DNA of 64,000 bases from CAVYUC01 sp963783085 (GCA_963783085.1 CAWAMJ010000002.1:372001-436000); one strand, 5' to 3'; positions 36,501 through 45,407 are shown, counted from the first letter of the stretch. Numbers and translations: made by a program. Notes: a model not told the origin generated them from the sequence alone.

Positions 36501-39500
36501 ACCCGGGCCACCCACCGCCGATTTCCCAATATAAATTTTCCCGTTGGTATTAATGACAGTGCTTAAATTGCGGGCTACCTCAAATTCGTTATCGTTTTGA
36601 TACACCGTCAGGTCATGCGTCTCATAGTCGAATACCACGCCAATATGTTGCCATGCATTGTACGGATTTTCACCGGTAAATTTGAGCGGAACATGAAAAG
36701 CTCCGGACATACTTCCCAGTTTAACAGATAACTCCCTGGCCGCGGTCAGTCCAATTTCAACATTGCTTTTCGGATCATTCCCCTGCGAAAAAAGGATCAT
36801 GTTTTCATAATGGTCAGTCTGAAACCATAATTCGATGGAAAAAGATTTATCGTTCAGCGAAATTCCATCGGGAATTACTGAATAGCCGGAAATTCCGTTA
36901 AACCGCAAATAAGAGTCGTGCAGCAAGTTTCCATTATTCAAGGCGCCGCTTATGTTAAATTTTGAAGGCACGAGCAATCCTTTTTCAATGGGTTCGTTGA
37001 ACTGCACCGAAATTTCATCTTCCACATCAAGAATTCCATCGGCCGGTTGCGGAGAGCCAAAAACCTGCGGACGCTGGCCATCAAGAATTCCGGTTAACGT
37101 TTCGGAATAATTCACGCTTCCGTCGGCGCAATGGGTAACCAGACGAATATCGTAATTCCGGTCCATCAGGCTGCGCATGTCCCACAGGTATTGAATTTTG
37201 GTCAGATCGTTAATCAGTGTTGTAATGTCGTTTCCTGCTTCGGCCGGATTGTTGGTAAAAATGTGGGTGGTAGTCCAGAGCGAAGAACCTGTTGGTTTGT
37301 ATTGCAGGTGAATATCATTAAACCCTTCACGCTGCATGTTAAATCCGCTGATAACTACCAGCATACTGTCATTATTTTCAACATTTACAACCCATTGGTT
37401 GGCAGGCTCAACAAATTGTACCGGACTGCAGGCCGATGCAAAATAGGCGGAAATCATCACGGTATCCGAAATATCGTCCTGACATTGCGAACGCAGGTAA
37501 ATCGCCAGGTTTTCATATTCATTCACATCGCTGCGTCCTTTAACTACCTCCAATGTTTTGGTTACGGTTTGGCCATAAGGAACATGAACTGCAATTCCTT
37601 CGTTTATGGCTGAGCCGTCCATGAAAACTTTTGCGCCGTCCGGATTTGATGCAACGTCGACCCCAATGATGTACCAATTGTCTTTTTCTGCATCGGAAAC
37701 ATTGGATAACTGCATGGTAAAATAAGCCGGCGAAGTTTCGGGGATTAGCGGTGAAATTGGATTTTCACAAGTTAGTTGAGGCCCGTCGATCTGCATGGTT
37801 GCATACGACAATGTTTTTGAACCGGGCAGATAATATTGGGTTAACTCTTCGCCCTCATACGGGCAGGAAGTTTGGCCGCCGCGGGTTACAAAAACGGGGC
37901 CGTTTCCGCTTTGACATTTCAGGACGTCCACCGTGATGTAATTTTCCGGGTCGCCATCCACCAAACTGTAACCGACGGTTTTTGAGTTGCCGGAACCTGA
38001 GCCGTCAGAGCCGGATCCTGAATGAACGTATTTTTGGTTCAAATCGGCCCTGAACCCAAATCTATTGGCAGAAAAACCAATCGAAGTTGCAATTCCGGGG
38101 GCGACTGAAAATTCCCAGGAATCGGTATAAACCGAGTCGTATTCAGTTTCGATGTAAGCTTCGTAAGTACTGCCTGCGCCGAACGATATGTTCTTATGTT
38201 TATCATCAGGTTTGGCCGCCAGTTTTTGCCTTTCGTTTTGTGCCAGAATACTTTTCCAGTTTGAAATCTGGTTGTTGTAAAACCGTACGGAATCGATAAC
38301 AACCGAATCGGGATTAGCGGGCGCCGGAGGATTAAAAATATAACTTGGCCCATTCTGCGGATCGTCTGATACATGGCTGCCCCACGCCTTCTTATCGTCA
38401 TTGTTTGAAGCATATTTTGGATCGGAAGAATCTGTAAACACTTTGGTATAGTGTTCCCCTTCAATAACCATATTTCGCAAATATTCCAGGTGAGGAATCA
38501 TTTCATCCTTCACGATTCTTTGGGAATAGACAAACATGGTGTTAAATTCGGGGTTTACCCGGAGACCGTTTTCAATGGATAACGCATATCCGTTGTATTT
38601 ACTGATGGTATCGCTGTAGGAAGGAACTTTTTCTTTAGGCATGATTTTCATCAGCTTGCTGATTCCATACACAATATTTGTAGAATGCCCGACAAAAACA
38701 TCCCCGTCTACCCCAACAAAATCGGGATCATCTGAAGTTGAAAACGTTTCTCCGAAAGTAGTGGAACTATTTGTTTCATATCCGCCTTCATCGTTATAAG
38801 AGTGTTCAAAAGTAACTCCAATAAAATTATCGGTATCGAATTCATTTTGTACCTGAAAAAATGGCGTACCGGCAGAAGTAGCTATGCGCACTCCCATTTG
38901 AAAAGCCAGTTGTCCGTCACCTTCTTCACCGTTGGCAACAGACGAGGTTTTAGTGGTGTAACTGGTAAAACCCTGTTCCAAAAAGGCAGAACTTTCCGAT
39001 CCTGGCGGGTCGCGGAGGATGAAGTCAACTTCATTCGGGCCCGTTGTAACAAAGTTATTCCCGGTTGGCCGGCCGCCAAGAATATAGGCTTCCATTGGAG
39101 GAAGCTGAACGATAGACGAACCGGTTTTAAGGGTAATATTAAAGTTTTTGGTATACGGAGCGGCAATGTTCGGGAAATCTGCCTGAAAATTGTATCCGGC
39201 TTCGCCATTCGCATCCAGGTTCAGTTCCACCTGTTTTTTCATCAATGCCAAATCGTTGGCAATTTTTATAATTCCATCGGTAACCGGAACATAATCAACA
39301 TTATCTTCCGTTAATTCATGATTGATGTATTCCTCAAAAGCTTTTATCTGCGTGCGGTATTCTTTGGCAAATTGGAAAACAGGCTTACCAAATGTATAGG
39401 TGACAGCTCCGTTGGCTCCTTCAATAGCCAGTGGAATGGTATCGGCGCCGTTTCCATCGGAATAGAACATCGTTTCCTCTGAAATAATTTTTTTCCCGTT

Positions 39501-41708
39501 GTAACTGAAAATGGCAAGCGAGGGAGTGCTGCGATAAACCCAGTCGCGCCGCAGGTTATATCCGGCCACGGTGTCCAGTTTCGTGAATTCCATTTCACCA
39601 AGGTAGTTCCGGGCAAATACACTGTCAGTTTCGTACTTGTCGAAAAACTGGTTCGTCAAATCAATTACAGCCATATCTTCATCCGAATTAAATGTATAAT
39701 AATCGTTCTTAATGGCTGTTTTCGAGGCTGGTTTGAACTTTTCCGGAATAAGTTTTATCTGGTATTCCCCTGTTTCCGGATCGGTGGAAAAACTGATGGT
39801 TTTCGGCGAACTGTCAGTAGAATCGATATCAAGCTCGTTTTCGGCCATCAGCGTAACTGAGACTGTACCAATGTTGTTTTTTGAAGGGTTCGTATTTGAA
39901 CCTAATGTTTTTCCCGCTTCCACCGGTCCGCCAACAATCCTTCCGGCAAGAATAATGCGGGTGGTATCGGTGACTTTCAGTGATGGAATATTTTTGTCAA
40001 ACAATTTCCGGACAATGTTACTGCCGGAATCCCGCGCCGGATAATAAGGATTTTCAAACGTATGCCCCTGTTTTTCGAAAGACAAATAATGATAACCAAT
40101 GGGCACCCTGAAATCAACGGTCCCGTCTTCCCTGGTTTTTACCAGTTCGTTGTTGTCGTTTGCGAGGTAATTGCCGTCAACTTTAACAAGTACGTCACTC
40201 ACAGGGAAATCTGTACCTGTGTTATAAACAGCCTTCAGCGATACACTCACCGACGCCAAATCGGTAAAATCCACATTGTTATGTACGCTTGCATCTTCGC
40301 TCATGAACAGGATTTTATATTCCGGCTGAAAATAATGCGGCGACATCATTGGCGTGAAACGGTAAGCCGATCCGTCAGTCAGGAACGGTATTCCTGAAAT
40401 AATGTAGTTTCCTTCGGAATCCGTAATCCCTTTGTAGCCTAATTTTTCTGCCGGCGGGTAATCGTTCGACCAGGAAACGGCCCCAACAAAATTTCCATGG
40501 TTTTCATTGAATCTGGTTCCGGTTTTGGAAATATCATAAATACTTCCGCCAAATCCTTCATTCATCCGCCAATAACCCAGAATACCGGGTTCCTTGCCCG
40601 AAATATAGCGGTTGTGGTCGTTTATGATTTCTTTCGCTCCCAACGCTTTGTTCCAGATCCGGATTTCGTCGAGATTACCGGTAAAGTTCAGCAGGTCTGA
40701 TCGTCCAAAATAAATTGGTGATTCATTGTTTGCGATAGAACCGGTAATTGATTTTTCCGAATGGCTGAGTGTATCCTGTCTCACACCGTCGCCATCAATG
40801 TAATATGCGGGTATATAGATAGATGCAATTTCACCATTGTAGGTACAGCTTAAATGCACGTATTCGTCGCCGTTCATTTCATAAGGCAGCTCTGCATATT
40901 CGGCACCCACATAAAACCGGAATTTACCCGATTCATAAGTAACTTTATAATTTCCTTCTTTTTCAAAAATACCCGCATCAGTTATGCCGTTGAATTTTAC
41001 ATATGCTTGAAAAGTAAACGCCGACGCAATATCCATTTCAGTATATTGTGGAACTTCGACATAACCGGTTCCGCCAGGCGCAATGCAAGAAGATGCGATG
41101 GCATCGCCGGTGGTTGCCGTAACCGTTACGCCGCCAACCCCTGTGCCGCCAGTATAGGTAACCCTCCCCGAAATCGTGGCCAACGGCGAGCGGAAGCCTG
41201 TTCCGGAAATTTGCGTGAAACCCTGCTGGTTACCACCGGGAATACCCACAGCAACAAGCGTATACTGGTATATTTCATTGGCCTCGGCATAATTATCTTC
41301 CCATTTCCGGGCGCTGGCATCTGCATTATCCACCCAAACGGAATCTGTTTCGCCAGGTTTTTTACGGAAAATTTCAAAGCGTTCGATACGGTCCGCATTG
41401 TTGACAACTTCCCACCGAAGCTGAATGATATCCGGATAATATCCTTTTGAAACAAATAAATCTCCGGGGAATGTTTTATCCATATACAAAACATTGTAGG
41501 GAAAACCAACCTGGAGTTTAACAGAACTTCCGCCATTGCAGATGTACGGGATTGGAGAACCGATGTTGAAAGTGATGGTTTTATCTGCAAGCACTTTCCG
41601 GCCTGTGGCATTTCCGGTGGCCACAGGCGACTGAACCTGTGCAACGGAAACAATAGACAAACCAACTGAGAAAATCAGGAACAGTAACCTTTTCATAATT
41701 TTAAGCAT
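33555..41708 (-). CDS. Giant (2717-residue) LamG surface protein with T9SS sorting domain
   Basis: Exported protein with a signal peptide; the start may be the Met at residue 5 (MKRLLFLIFSVG). Order of parts, approximate: FN3-like 60-165; carboxypeptidase-regulatory-like ISGRVTYTGGTGVGGVTV near 178; LamG 205-385 (ends GYWRMNEGFGG); a long middle with no recognised domain, about 400-1560; an Ig-like region (DEISVQFNEP); LamG at 1594-1776 (ends GYWPMNESFGN) and at 1816-1996; then two copies of an unnamed module at about 2201-2320 and 2500-2620; and a T9SS tail with YPNPFNSRINIEF and GMYFVRFI. No enzymatic motif was seen. Probable large adhesin or carbohydrate-binding scaffold. It lies 8 nt after the tail-collar gene. 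Confidence 0.9.
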   Translation of the reverse strand: MLKIMKRLLFLIFSVGLSIVSVAQVQSPVATGNATGRKVLADKTITFNIGSPIPYICNGGSSVKLQVGFPYNVLYMDKTFPGDLFVSKGYYPDIIQLRWEVVNNADRIERFEIFRKKPGETDSVWVDNADASARKWEDNYAEANEIYQYTLVAVGIPGGNQQGFTQISGTGFRSPLATISGRVTYTGGTGVGGVTVTATTGDAIASSCIAPGGTGYVEVPQYTEMDIASAFTFQAYVKFNGITDAGIFEKEGNYKVTYESGKFRFYVGAEYAELPYEMNGDEYVHLSCTYNGEIASIYIPAYYIDGDGVRQDTLSHSEKSITGSIANNESPIYFGRSDLLNFTGNLDEIRIWNKALGAKEIINDHNRYISGKEPGILGYWRMNEGFGGSIYDISKTGTRFNENHGNFVGAVSWSNDYPPAEKLGYKGITDSEGNYIISGIPFLTDGSAYRFTPMMSPHYFQPEYKILFMSEDASVHNNVDFTDLASVSVSLKAVYNTGTDFPVSDVLVKVDGNYLANDNNELVKTREDGTVDFRVPIGYHYLSFEKQGHTFENPYYPARDSGSNIVRKLFDKNIPSLKVTDTTRIILAGRIVGGPVEAGKTLGSNTNPSKNNIGTVSVTLMAENELDIDSTDSSPKTISFSTDPETGEYQIKLIPEKFKPASKTAIKNDYYTFNSDEDMAVIDLTNQFFDKYETDSVFARNYLGEMEFTKLDTVAGYNLRRDWVYRSTPSLAIFSYNGKKIISEETMFYSDGNGADTIPLAIEGANGAVTYTFGKPVFQFAKEYRTQIKAFEEYINHELTEDNVDYVPVTDGIIKIANDLALMKKQVELNLDANGEAGYNFQADFPNIAAPYTKNFNITLKTGSSIVQLPPMEAYILGGRPTGNNFVTTGPNEVDFILRDPPGSESSAFLEQGFTSYTTKTSSVANGEEGDGQLAFQMGVRIATSAGTPFFQVQNEFDTDNFIGVTFEHSYNDEGGYETNSSTTFGETFSTSDDPDFVGVDGDVFVGHSTNIVYGISKLMKIMPKEKVPSYSDTISKYNGYALSIENGLRVNPEFNTMFVYSQRIVKDEMIPHLEYLRNMVIEGEHYTKVFTDSSDPKYASNNDDKKAWGSHVSDDPQNGPSYIFNPPAPANPDSVVIDSVRFYNNQISNWKSILAQNERQKLAAKPDDKHKNISFGAGSTYEAYIETEYDSVYTDSWEFSVAPGIATSIGFSANRFGFRADLNQKYVHSGSGSDGSGSGNSKTVGYSLVDGDPENYITVDVLKCQSGNGPVFVTRGGQTSCPYEGEELTQYYLPGSKTLSYATMQIDGPQLTCENPISPLIPETSPAYFTMQLSNVSDAEKDNWYIIGVDVASNPDGAKVFMDGSAINEGIAVHVPYGQTVTKTLEVVKGRSDVNEYENLAIYLRSQCQDDISDTVMISAYFASACSPVQFVEPANQWVVNVENNDSMLVVISGFNMQREGFNDIHLQYKPTGSSLWTTTHIFTNNPAEAGNDITTLINDLTKIQYLWDMRSLMDRNYDIRLVTHCADGSVNYSETLTGILDGQRPQVFGSPQPADGILDVEDEISVQFNEPIEKGLLVPSKFNISGALNNGNLLHDSYLRFNGISGYSVIPDGISLNDKSFSIELWFQTDHYENMILFSQGNDPKSNVEIGLTAARELSVKLGSMSGAFHVPLKFTGENPYNAWQHIGVVFDYETHDLTVYQNDNEFEVARNLSTVINTNGKIYIGKSAVGGPGNFNGTIHELRIWSKPLDFGIFYAQQYSSLTGNETGLYGYWPMNESFGNLASDKASNRHMEVYADWEINPGGQAWDFSKGSPVKINAAYFAVIPEMDFTIEFWFKSGLPTDTVCFFSNQKGDGTDGVNQLDKAMSICGLPDGKIVVFSKGNVFEAAVNNYFNNQWHHFSLVVRRRGNVVSMIDGKVQNEKENTVIGGLAGANMWLGIQKYDNVEGSGSRYRYSGLLDEFRIWTLARTTVQIELDRNSKLKGDETALEVYIPFEGYVTDEFGTTALKPSVLNYVSNAAFEFTQNGSTPEAPNIRNVRPKQEISFDFVASEDKIILVPKEFLMPQLEKNIIEITVEGVEDKYGNRMASPATWTAYVHRNQVRWEDERRSFTKEIYKPMEFVSTIKNTGGQQVGYSLMNLPPWLTAAPSAGVINPESTLEIHFTVNQALNIGEYNEDIILRTENGFDEKLPVSVKVFKTPPDWKVDPTRFEFTMNMVGKIKIENVYSTDEFDKLAVFVNDTIRGVANVRYVEEFDSYLVFMNVYGNDNGEQLEFRIWDASAGQILDDVKPFDVAFVPNEVTGTTTEPVIFEATGLHRQYIPLAKGWNWVSFNKLSSKQNNLNAFLSALEPEENDQIKSHGGGFNNFDFTSGWLVGGIDSIDNRHMYQIKISKNDTIIYSGEKLAPGDVPMDLSPGWNHIGYLPDLAMDVNDALRLYTARASDVIKSQFAFAMYDPRVGWLGTLDVMQPGLGYMLKSQSNVSFTYPNTTVFKSAKLDYAASPPVAWKTNVAQFDGNLSLVARVETGNISGLAVNSEMILGAFINGECHGFVSPVANSGIGYSPFFLNVSNTLNGQTVEFLLFDGMSGKTYHVQEDFPFVRDAVYGTTTNPEILTVNTVVTGAGEVDKNSFIRCYPNPFNSRINIEFNGAGGNVIIDVVDATGSLVKQVFNGMAVSGRNMAVWDGKNSAGNVTAPGMYFVRFITGDAVQTFIVSKIR

Positions 41709-41716
41709 GAGGTTAC

Positions 41717-42619
41717 TTAATATTTAATGATGAAGTTTACACCTGCATTTACTGGCCGTGTTTCCAAATCACCACCTCCGGTAATTTCGTGGCTATGATC
41801 GCCAACTTCTGTTGTTGTTCGGGATGCGGAAGTGTTATTTCCCGTTCCATTACCGGGAGAATCACTTCCCCCGCTTAGCCAGTCATTGCTTCTTTCCTGA
41901 AAATAATAATCTGTTACGGTATGGGTGTGTTTGCCGGTGGTGTTTGTTGTAAATTTGGCATTTGGTCTTGACGTGGCATCATCTTGAAATGATCCCACTT
42001 TATCGCCGGAATTTCCGCCGTTTAAAGTCAGCCTGCTCATAACATCAGGATCTTTATATCCGTCCGTACGGCCATTGTTTATTCCGCGGAGAAAAACGCC
42101 ACGAAGATCCGGTATTTTGAATTTTCCGCCATCGTCGCCCCAGCCAGTTCCAATGGCCTGATACAATTTTTCGTACACGCCGGTTTTGGCAACCGATTGT
42201 CCGTTGCACAACAGCCAACCCGCCGGAACATTATTTTCTGGCCCGGCAAAAGGCATGATGCAACCCGGAGGTACCCCGTTTTCCGCGGCTTTGGCGTATG
42301 GCACTGCATTGAATTTATTATCATAAATAACTGTTCCATCCACTTCCACTTTTAAATTCTCATTGATATTGGCAAAATTTAGTTGGTTAAAAGCAGTTGT
42401 TTCCACAGAACCGATACTTGCGCTGAAAATACCAAAATTATCAGTCTGCAAATCCTGCGCTTCGGTAAAACTTCCAATTGTAAAAGTCACTGAAACCGAC
42501 TGGTTTGCGATTGCATTTCCCTGCGGATCGCGGGCAATTCCCTGAAAACTGATGCCATTTTGTGCAACTGCAATAAAGTTTAAACAAGCAAAAACCAAAA
42601 GTAAAAATGCTGATTTCAT
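41717..42619 (-). CDS. Secreted phage-tail-collar domain protein
   Basis: A 300-residue protein with a Sec signal peptide (cleavage near AVAQ-NG). The N-terminal part (about 20-110) is a beta-rich segment with FQGIARDPQGNAIANQSVSV, followed by a typical tail collar domain: PPGCIMPFAG, VPAGWLLCNGQSV, KFKIPDLRGVFLRG and, at the end, ETRPVNAGVNFIIKY. His-rich TGKHTHTV and GDHSHEITGG patches lie in the last third, like the metal-binding His repeats of tail-fibre tips. No other phage genes are near. It is the first gene of an operon with two T9SS surface proteins; it has no T9SS tail itself, so it is exported by Sec and may stay with its partners. Confidence 0.88.
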   Translation of the reverse strand: MKSAFLLLVFACLNFIAVAQNGISFQGIARDPQGNAIANQSVSVTFTIGSFTEAQDLQTDNFGIFSASIGSVETTAFNQLNFANINENLKVEVDGTVIYDNKFNAVPYAKAAENGVPPGCIMPFAGPENNVPAGWLLCNGQSVAKTGVYEKLYQAIGTGWGDDGGKFKIPDLRGVFLRGINNGRTDGYKDPDVMSRLTLNGGNSGDKVGSFQDDATSRPNAKFTTNTTGKHTHTVTDYYFQERSNDWLSGGSDSPGNGTGNNTSASRTTTEVGDHSHEITGGGDLETRPVNAGVNFIIKY

Positions 42620-43052
42620 GATTATAAAATTATGTTTATATTATAAGAAAATTTTCAATTCAATTTAAGTATTAATAAAAGGAAGTAAAACAAATAATAA
42701 TTTGTTATTCAGCACAATAACTAAAGCATTCAATTATTAATCGTAAAAATAATTCCAAAATTATATAATTATTCTAAAAAAATTTATTGAAAGCTCCACT
42801 TTTTAACAAAATAAATATTAGTCATATTGATTTCCCGTTGAGGCTTGTCACACAGGAAGAATTGGCAACACGTCGAAAGCCGGAATGAATAAAATACCTG
42901 TCGGCATTTTAGTGTGAAGTTTTAGCATTTGACGATAAAAGCTGAAAAAATGATTTTGAAATTTAAGAACCGGATTTAAAGGAAACATCTGGCTTTTGTG
43001 TCCGGCAAATGTTTCTGAGGGGATAAATGAAATAGATTGATTTTCAGCCGTT
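42620..43052. other. AT-rich leader of the surface operon
   Basis: About 430 nt without a supported gene. The half next to the collar gene is very AT-rich. On the minus strand TAATTTTG (42763-42756) fits the -7 element, about 135 nt before the ATG, but without a matching -33 box. An open frame at 42848-43069 overlaps the next gene and shows no coding pattern. Confidence 0.4.
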
Positions 43053-43808
43053 CTATCCAAACACGCCAAACAAATTCAGAATGACAATTAAAAGCGCCGC
43101 AATTAAAATGTAGCGGACATATTTTGCTCCTTTTTTCACCAGAAAACTGGCGCCAACCCAGGCGCCGAGCATGTTTCCGGCGGCGAGGACAAGGCCGGCA
43201 AGAATATCCGCCTGTTTGTTGTAGATAAAAATTGCCAGCGAAAAAACGGTGTAAAGCAAAATGATAAATACTTTAACCGCATTTGCTTTCACCAGATTAT
43301 ACCCGCCACCCAACACCAACCCGGCCAGCAGAAAAAATCCCACTCCCATTTGAATAAAACCTCCATAGAATCCGATAAACAAAAAGATGATGTACTGCCA
43401 AATGGTTGGTTTTGGATTTGCAGCGCCAGCATGTTCCTTTATCCATACATTGGGTTTTAACACCACCAGTAAAAGCATGCCCACCATTAAACCGGCTATT
43501 ATTTTCCGAAGAGCTGTTTCATCGATTTCCACGGCAATTAGGGAACCGGCAATTGCCCCCGCCACAGCTGGAACAGCAAGCCTGTAATCGGTGGTTAAAT
43601 CGAGCACTTTTTTCTTGCGAAAGGTATTTACCCCTATCACATTCTGAAGTAAAATGGCGATCCGGTTGGTGCCGTTGGCTACATTTGCCGGAAGTCCCAA
43701 AAACATCAGTAACGGCAAAGTAAGCATGGAACCGCCGCCGGCAGAAGTATTAATAAATCCGGCTGCAAATCCGGTTCCGATGAGGGCCAGTGCCATGTAC
43801 CATTCCAT
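43053..43808 (-). CDS. TauE/SafE family permease
   Basis: A 251-residue inner-membrane protein with about eight TM helices, matching the sulfite exporter / sulfoacetate permease family by its two related halves. The first has GFAAGFINTSAGGGSMLTLP and the second has FIGFYGGFIQMGVGFFLLAG, with the typical small-residue motifs at the helix starts. The family moves sulfur oxyanions or organosulfonates; the substrate here is not known. It is followed (upstream on the plus strand) by the heptanucleotide array that separates it from glyA. Confidence 0.92.
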   Translation of the reverse strand: MEWYMALALIGTGFAAGFINTSAGGGSMLTLPLLMFLGLPANVANGTNRIAILLQNVIGVNTFRKKKVLDLTTDYRLAVPAVAGAIAGSLIAVEIDETALRKIIAGLMVGMLLLVVLKPNVWIKEHAGAANPKPTIWQYIIFLFIGFYGGFIQMGVGFFLLAGLVLGGGYNLVKANAVKVFIILLYTVFSLAIFIYNKQADILAGLVLAAGNMLGAWVGASFLVKKGAKYVRYILIAALLIVILNLFGVFG

Positions 43809-43814
43809 GTCTTG

Positions 43815-43919
43815 GTTTAAAGTTTAAAGTTCAAGGTTCAAAGTTCGGAGTTCCGAGTTCCGAGTTTCGAGTTCCGAGTTTCGAGTTCTGAGTTTCGAGT
43901 TCTGAGTTCGGTGTTTAAA
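43815..43919. repeat. Heptanucleotide array, 15 imperfect units
   Basis: Fifteen consecutive 7-bp units of the pattern GTTYNRA. It begins with two copies of GTTTAAA, then changes gradually through GTTCAAA to alternating GTTCCGA and GTTTCGA, and returns to GTTTAAA. A short inverted version (GAACTTTAAAC and ACTTTGAAC) follows at 43943-43967, so the ends could pair. It lies between the TauE/SafE permease and the end of glyA, where both genes are on the minus strand. Confidence 0.85.
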
Positions 43920-43966
43920 GTTGTGCATACGTAAATAACGTTGAACTTTAAACCCGAAACTTTGAA

Positions 43967-45247
43967 CTAATCTGCGAATAACGGGAAATCTTTCATCATT
44001 GTATGAACTTTATCTCCCACAGTTTTTAATATATTTTCGCTATCGATATTTGAAATTACGTCATCGATTAGCTGAACGATTACAGGCATTAAATTTTCCT
44101 TCACACCTCGCGTTGTAATTGCCGGCGTTCCAACACGCAGTCCGGAAGTCTGGAACGGCGAGCGGCTATCGAACGGAACCATATTTTTATTGACTGTGAT
44201 GTCAGCTTTTACCAGCGTATTTTCCACTTGTTTTCCTGTGATTTCGGGGAATTTTGTCCGCAGATCTATCAGCATCGAATGATTATCGGTACCACCCGAA
44301 ATAACTTTGTAGCCTAAATCAATAAATGCCTGCGCCATAACAGCTGCATTCTTTTTCACCTGTTTCTGGTATTCCCTGAATTCCGGCGACAAAGCTTCGC
44401 CAAAAGCAACCGCTTTTGATGCAATGACGTGTTCGAGCGGCCCACCCTGCTGTCCAGGGAAAACTGCCGAATCCAACAAAGAAGACATCATCCGTATTTC
44501 GCCTTTTTTCGTGGCAATTCCCCACGGATTTTCGAAATCTTTACCAATCAGGATGATTCCACCGCGCGGCCCGCGAAGTGTTTTATGTGTGGTGGATGTT
44601 ACAACATGGGCATGTTCCAGCGGGTTTTTCAGCAAATCGGCAGCAATCAATCCGGCCGGATGCGCCATGTCTATCATCAAAATGGCGCCGGTTTTATCTG
44701 CAATTTCACGCATTCGTTTGTAATCCCAGTCGCGGCTGTATGCCGAAGCTCCGCCGATTATCAGTTTTGGTTTATGTTCCAGCGCCAGCGCTTCCATTTC
44801 GTCATAATCCACCAGGCCTGAATCTTCTTTCACTTTGTACGCAATTGGTTGATATAAAATTCCGGACGAGTTAACGTGCGAACCGTGCGAAAGATGGCCT
44901 CCGTGCGACAAATCGAGCCCCAGAAACGTATCCCCGGGATTAAGCACCACACTTAAAACTGCTGCATTTGCCTGTGCTCCGGAATGAGGCTGAACATTCG
45001 CCCATTCTGCGCCGTACAATTCCTTAATCCGGTCGATTGCCAGCTGCTCCGTTTGATCCACGAACTGGCAACCTCCGTAATAACGTTTGCCCGGATAACC
45101 TTCTGCATATTTGTTGGTCATTACGGAACCCATAGCTTCCAAAACCTGATCGCTTACAAAATTCTCGGAGGCAATCAATTCAATTCCACTCAATTGACGT
45201 TCGCGTTCTTTCCGAATGATATCAAAAACCAAAGTATCTCTCTTCAT
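43967..45247 (-). CDS. glyA: Serine hydroxymethyltransferase
   Basis: A 426-residue PLP enzyme converting serine and tetrahydrofolate to glycine and 5,10-methylene-THF, the main source of one-carbon units. It shows ELIASENFVS and NKYAEGYPGKRYYGG at the N-terminus, DLSHGGHLSHG, DMAHPAG, and the Schiff-base Lys in TSTTHKTLRGPRGG. A TACCTTTG (minus strand, 45283-45276) matches the -7 element about 29 nt upstream of the start codon. Length and motifs are complete. Confidence 0.97.
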   Translation of the reverse strand: MKRDTLVFDIIRKERERQLSGIELIASENFVSDQVLEAMGSVMTNKYAEGYPGKRYYGGCQFVDQTEQLAIDRIKELYGAEWANVQPHSGAQANAAVLSVVLNPGDTFLGLDLSHGGHLSHGSHVNSSGILYQPIAYKVKEDSGLVDYDEMEALALEHKPKLIIGGASAYSRDWDYKRMREIADKTGAILMIDMAHPAGLIAADLLKNPLEHAHVVTSTTHKTLRGPRGGIILIGKDFENPWGIATKKGEIRMMSSLLDSAVFPGQQGGPLEHVIASKAVAFGEALSPEFREYQKQVKKNAAVMAQAFIDLGYKVISGGTDNHSMLIDLRTKFPEITGKQVENTLVKADITVNKNMVPFDSRSPFQTSGLRVGTPAITTRGVKENLMPVIVQLIDDVISNIDSENILKTVGDKVHTMMKDFPLFAD

Positions 45248-45330
45248 TTCAGCTGTTTCTTAAAATTAAAAAAGTCAAAGGTAATGTTTTTTAAAAGAGC
45301 CGTTTGTTGATGAAGTGCCGAAAAACTCAT

Positions 45331-45338
45331 TATTTTTG
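45331..45338 (+). promoter_or_regulatory. -7 element of the 45420 gene
   Basis: TATTTTTG fits TAnnTTTG. A GTTG at 45306-45309, 21 nt upstream, is a 3-of-4 -33 box. The predicted leader (about 75 nt) would include the heptanucleotide repeats at 45373-45407. Confidence 0.45.
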
Positions 45339-45372
45339 AACAATTAATAATAGCTGCGGGCTTAGAGTAAAG

Positions 45373-45407
45373 AGCTGCAAGCTTCAAGCTACAAGCCGCA
45401 AGCTTCA
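45373..45407. repeat. Second heptanucleotide array, five units AGCYNCA
   Basis: Five consecutive 7-bp units, for example AGCTGCA and AGCTTCA. It ends 12 nt before the ATG at 45420. The sequence differs from the GTTYNRA array on the other side of glyA, but the unit length is the same. Confidence 0.75.

Noticed and set aside
30519..42619. Prophage or contractile injection system
   Set aside because: Only a collar domain is present; no sheath, baseplate, tube, terminase or integrase is encoded around it, and the other proteins are T9SS substrates.
42848..43069. A 73-residue minus-strand open frame
   Set aside because: It overlaps the end of the TauE/SafE gene and has no membrane, signal or family pattern.
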